Below the pieces are notes generated by a model that was not told where the DNA came from, ran no database searches, and saw only the letters and a program-made list of their open reading frames with translations. The position numbers and the translations under genes are program-made. A stretch of DNA of 43,424 nt, taken from positions 1 through 43,424 of the forward strand of contig NZ_JABBVZ010000027.1 of the NCBI RefSeq assembly GCF_012933365.1. Direction: 5' to 3'. Origin of the DNA: Sulfobacillus harzensis (GTDB taxonomy: Bacteria > Bacillota > Sulfobacillia > Sulfobacillales > Sulfobacillaceae). This document shows positions 41,489 through 43,424 of this stretch, one piece after another (position 1 is the stretch's first letter; each line of letters opens with the position of its first letter).

Positions 41489-42535
41489 TCAGGTGACGGA
41501 TCCGCCAGCCGGATCCCACGTGATCCGCGCCCCAGCGACCAGCGCGTCATCCAATCCCTTCGGCCCGTCCCAGCACGCCCGCATGAGCGGCCAGCCGGCA
41601 TTTCTGATCGCGTCCGTCAAGCGCCCGACATGCTGGGCAACCTTTGCGGCGGTTTCCGGGTTGGGGTCGCGGTCGAAGGCGAGAATCACACGCTGGGGCT
41701 GGACGACGGCTAAGATGTCGAGCACCGGGGTCCACGCGCCGGCCCCCGGTACGCCGAGGACGGTGTGGCCGAGACGCGCTTGGGCGACGATGGCCTTCAA
41801 CGGCCCTTCCGTAATCCAGACCACATCATCGACGCCCCGCACCACATGTACCGGGGCCCCGGATGCGGCACCACCGACATAGGTGGGGGCGGGCGTGGAC
41901 AGCCAGCGATACTTACCCCGGGACGCGTCGTCCGCCCGGACATGGATGGCCTGAATCTGTCCGTGTACGTCCCGCACGGGGATGGCAATGCCCGCAGGGC
42001 CGACGATACGCCACCGACTCCCCCGGCGGGCAAACCCAGGGACTCCCGCGGAGACAGGCGTGATCGGCGCGATCCCGGGTATCACCGAGGCGAACCCCGC
42101 TTTGTCGATGGCCCTCTCGCTCAACCCCCGCGCGCGCAACGCGATGCGGTGCGGGGCGGTCAGTCCCCACTGCCCCAAGAGCGCCTGGTAGGTGGCATCG
42201 CGGTCGGGAAGTGCCGCCAGCGGCGTTTCCCCGCTAGCCGGCTTTGTCCGGGGTGCGATCGACATCTCCGGGTGTTCCTGTTCGAGCCAACGCAGCGCGT
42301 CCGGGGTAGAGCAATGCTTCCACCGCACCACGAAACCGATGACGTCATCGCGCACCGGCGAGCAGGTCATACACTTCCAGGTGCCCGTTTTCGGCCACAC
42401 CACGAGACTGGGATGGCGGTCATCGTGAAAGGGACAGCGCCCGACATACCAATGGCCGTGGCGCTTCAGGGGGACCACCCGACCAATCACGTCTTCAATG
42501 CGGATGGATTGCTTAATGGCGGCACAGTTAGCCAT
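41489..42535 (-). CDS. DNA primase-like protein with CHC2 zinc finger and TOPRIM/DUF3854-like domain
   Basis: A 348-residue plasmid/phage-type primase. The CHC2 zinc finger has Cys34, His37, Cys55 and Cys58 (GRCPFHDD ... WKCMTC). The C-terminal TOPRIM-like domain shows WITEGPLKAIVAQARLG (Glu), VPGAGAW and VILAFDRDPN (DxD), then KGLDDAL at the end. The full RNA-polymerase basic core of DnaG is reduced, as in other short mobile-element primases. ATG 42535 has GAGGTGA 6 bp upstream; long upstream frame is not used. It likely starts replication of the element. Confidence 0.85.
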   Translation of the reverse strand: MANCAAIKQSIRIEDVIGRVVPLKRHGHWYVGRCPFHDDRHPSLVVWPKTGTWKCMTCSPVRDDVIGFVVRWKHCSTPDALRWLEQEHPEMSIAPRTKPASGETPLAALPDRDATYQALLGQWGLTAPHRIALRARGLSERAIDKAGFASVIPGIAPITPVSAGVPGFARRGSRWRIVGPAGIAIPVRDVHGQIQAIHVRADDASRGKYRWLSTPAPTYVGGAASGAPVHVVRGVDDVVWITEGPLKAIVAQARLGHTVLGVPGAGAWTPVLDILAVVQPQRVILAFDRDPNPETAAKVAQHVGRLTDAIRNAGWPLMRACWDGPKGLDDALVAGARITWDPAGGSVT

Positions 42536-42545
42536 ATGACTCACC

Positions 42546-42881
42546 TCAACGAAAGAGTGATACCTCCATAGAACCGGCAGAGCCGGTGCCGATTGAGGCA
42601 GGGAGAGGGCTTGGGGTCCTCGAGACGGGCACCTCACTCTCGGTGCGTCGCAGCAAGGCCTGATACGTCGCGTAGGCAATGCGCCACCCTTCGGCGATGC
42701 CGCGTGCATCATCGCAGTCCGGCAAGTAGTCGGCGAAATACTGCCACTGATAGCCGCGGCGGGTGGCGACATATTCCTTGCGGATCCGAATGAGGCCCGC
42801 GCGGTGCAACGCCGCGACGGTCGTCTTGGCTCCGTGCACCTCAACTGGTTCATTCAACGTCATGAAGCGTATCCGGACCAT
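42546..42881 (-). CDS. hypothetical protein
   Basis: A 111-residue protein whose middle part (AALHRAGLIRIRKEYVATRRGYQWQYFADYLP) reads like a winged-helix or small beta domain. Starts at ATG 42881 after a G-rich stretch; it lies 10 bp before the primase gene on the same strand. No family recognised. A DNA-binding helper of the primase is plausible. Confidence 0.5.
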   Translation of the reverse strand: MVRIRFMTLNEPVEVHGAKTTVAALHRAGLIRIRKEYVATRRGYQWQYFADYLPDCDDARGIAEGWRIAYATYQALLRRTESEVPVSRTPSPLPASIGTGSAGSMEVSLFR

Positions 42882-42906
42882 TCGCACCCACCCCCTATTC
42901 CTTGTT

Positions 42907-43424
42907 TTACGCATGGCGCATTACCACCAACGTGGCATTGTCCGACCAGGTGGTGAGCCCGAGAATCTGGTCGACCGACGCCCCGCTGTGCAGTAAACAC
43001 GGCCACTGTGCGAGCGGCAAAGCGTTGAGCCCGTCCGAAGTGAGAATCAGCACATCTCCCGCGACCCAATCGACCGAGAAGGTCTCTACTAGCAAAGGTG
43101 CTGACCCAATGGCAGACACCAGCACATGACCGTCAGAAGCGGTGTTCTGATGATGCCAGGGTTCCCGGCCGTTCCGCACACGCTCCCCGGCCGGCGTCAT
43201 ATCCACGGTCAGCGGGCTCACTCGACCGCCACGAACGAGGTATGCGCGGGAATCGCCAACGTGCGCCATCCAACAGGTGTCCCCGCGCGCCACCGCCCAG
43301 AGCAGGGTGGTGCCGGGCGGGGTAGCTTCACCGGGAATCGCCAAGGCTTCGACCGCGCGGTGGGCGGACATCACACCCGACTCCAGCCACGCGCTCCAGT
43401 CGGCATCAGCCGGGAGCGGCATGG
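42907..43424 (-). CDS. PP2C-type Ser/Thr protein phosphatase, 5' end outside the window
   Basis: At least 171 residues of a PPM/PP2C phosphatase: TTLLWAVARGDTCWMAHVGDSRAYLVRGG, GDVLILTSDGL and the final SDNATLVVM motif with metal-binding Asp residues. The N-terminal block with the first metal-binding DG.GGH lies beyond base 43424 on the minus strand, so the gene is partial here. Such phosphatases usually pair with Hanks-type kinases; one may be next to it outside the window. Confidence 0.82.
   Translation of the reverse strand, partial: MPLPADADWSAWLESGVMSAHRAVEALAIPGEATPPGTTLLWAVARGDTCWMAHVGDSRAYLVRGGRVSPLTVDMTPAGERVRNGREPWHHQNTASDGHVLVSAIGSAPLLVETFSVDWVAGDVLILTSDGLNALPLAQWPCLLHSGASVDQILGLTTWSDNATLVVMRHA

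Noticed and set aside
1..43424. tRNA genes or riboswitches that would mark an integration site or control
   Set aside because: I looked for cloverleaf arms, T-loop words and common riboswitch cores by eye and saw none; a covariance search would be needed to exclude them.

Overview
The window looks like DNA of a Gram-positive (Firmicutes-type) bacterium. Most genes have strong AGGAGG-like ribosome binding sites, TTG and GTG starts are common, and there is an HTH-TPR (RNPP-type) regulator with a divergent exported-peptide gene, a SleB-type cell wall hydrolase and an AbrB-type antitoxin. An acidophilic relative of Sulfobacillus is my best guess, but no marker gene proves it. The window joins at least three blocks of different origin, with insertion-sequence debris at several of the joins.

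Block 1 (1-2110) is transposon material: a C-terminal scrap of an IS1634-like transposase and an intact ISL3-family transposase.

Block 2 (2128-14235) is the most interesting part. It is a visibly more A+T-rich biosynthetic cluster that I do not recognise as any described pathway. A peptide-sensing type regulator (minus strand) is divergent from a 47-residue pre-peptide gene (plus strand), with two perfect palindromes between them. Then come, all on the plus strand and tightly packed: a stand-alone AsnRS/AspRS-like catalytic domain, a SAM methyltransferase, a cytochrome P450 lacking the usual acid-alcohol pair, an MFS exporter, an Aat-like (leucyl/phenylalanyl-tRNA-protein transferase family) enzyme, an MccF-like serine peptidase, a RimL/MccE-like acetyltransferase, an IS110 scar, a phytanoyl-CoA dioxygenase-like Fe(II)/2-oxoglutarate enzyme, and a LysRS-like protein with an unknown helical N-terminus. 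Two synthetase paralogues plus a tRNA-dependent peptide-bond former suggest assembly of a small amino-acid-derived compound from activated amino acids. Methyltransferase, P450 and dioxygenase would tailor it. The two proteins that resemble microcin C immunity factors suggest that the product is, or mimics, an aminoacyl-nucleotide type inhibitor. A degenerate copy of part of the regulator lies just after the cluster.

Block 3 (14374-23445) has a VapBC-like toxin-antitoxin pair, about 1.1 kb without a convincing gene, and a six-gene catabolic operon on the minus strand (MHS-family importer, polysaccharide-deacetylase-like enzyme, M20 peptidase, SDR, M19 dipeptidase, ketopantoate-reductase-like enzyme). 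A divergent RpiR-family regulator faces it. The set looks built to import and dismantle an amide- or peptide-like compound.

Block 4 (about 24050 to the end) is G+C-rich plasmid, ICE or prophage-like DNA, mostly minus strand and punctuated by terminator hairpins. It encodes a Sak4/RecA-like ATPase next to a Cas4-like nuclease, dUTPase, SleB-like hydrolase, two HNH proteins, a lipoprotein translationally coupled to topoisomerase III, small regulators, a large protein with homing-endonuclease-type repeats, an XseA-like protein with a membrane anchor, a deoxynucleotide-kinase-like ATPase, a Fic core, an ImmA/IrrE-type protease, a CHC2/TOPRIM primase and the end of a PP2C phosphatase. It also holds a short, decaying CRISPR-like array without cas genes, a nested inverted repeat and possible iterons. 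The block begins where a conserved gene loses its C-terminus.
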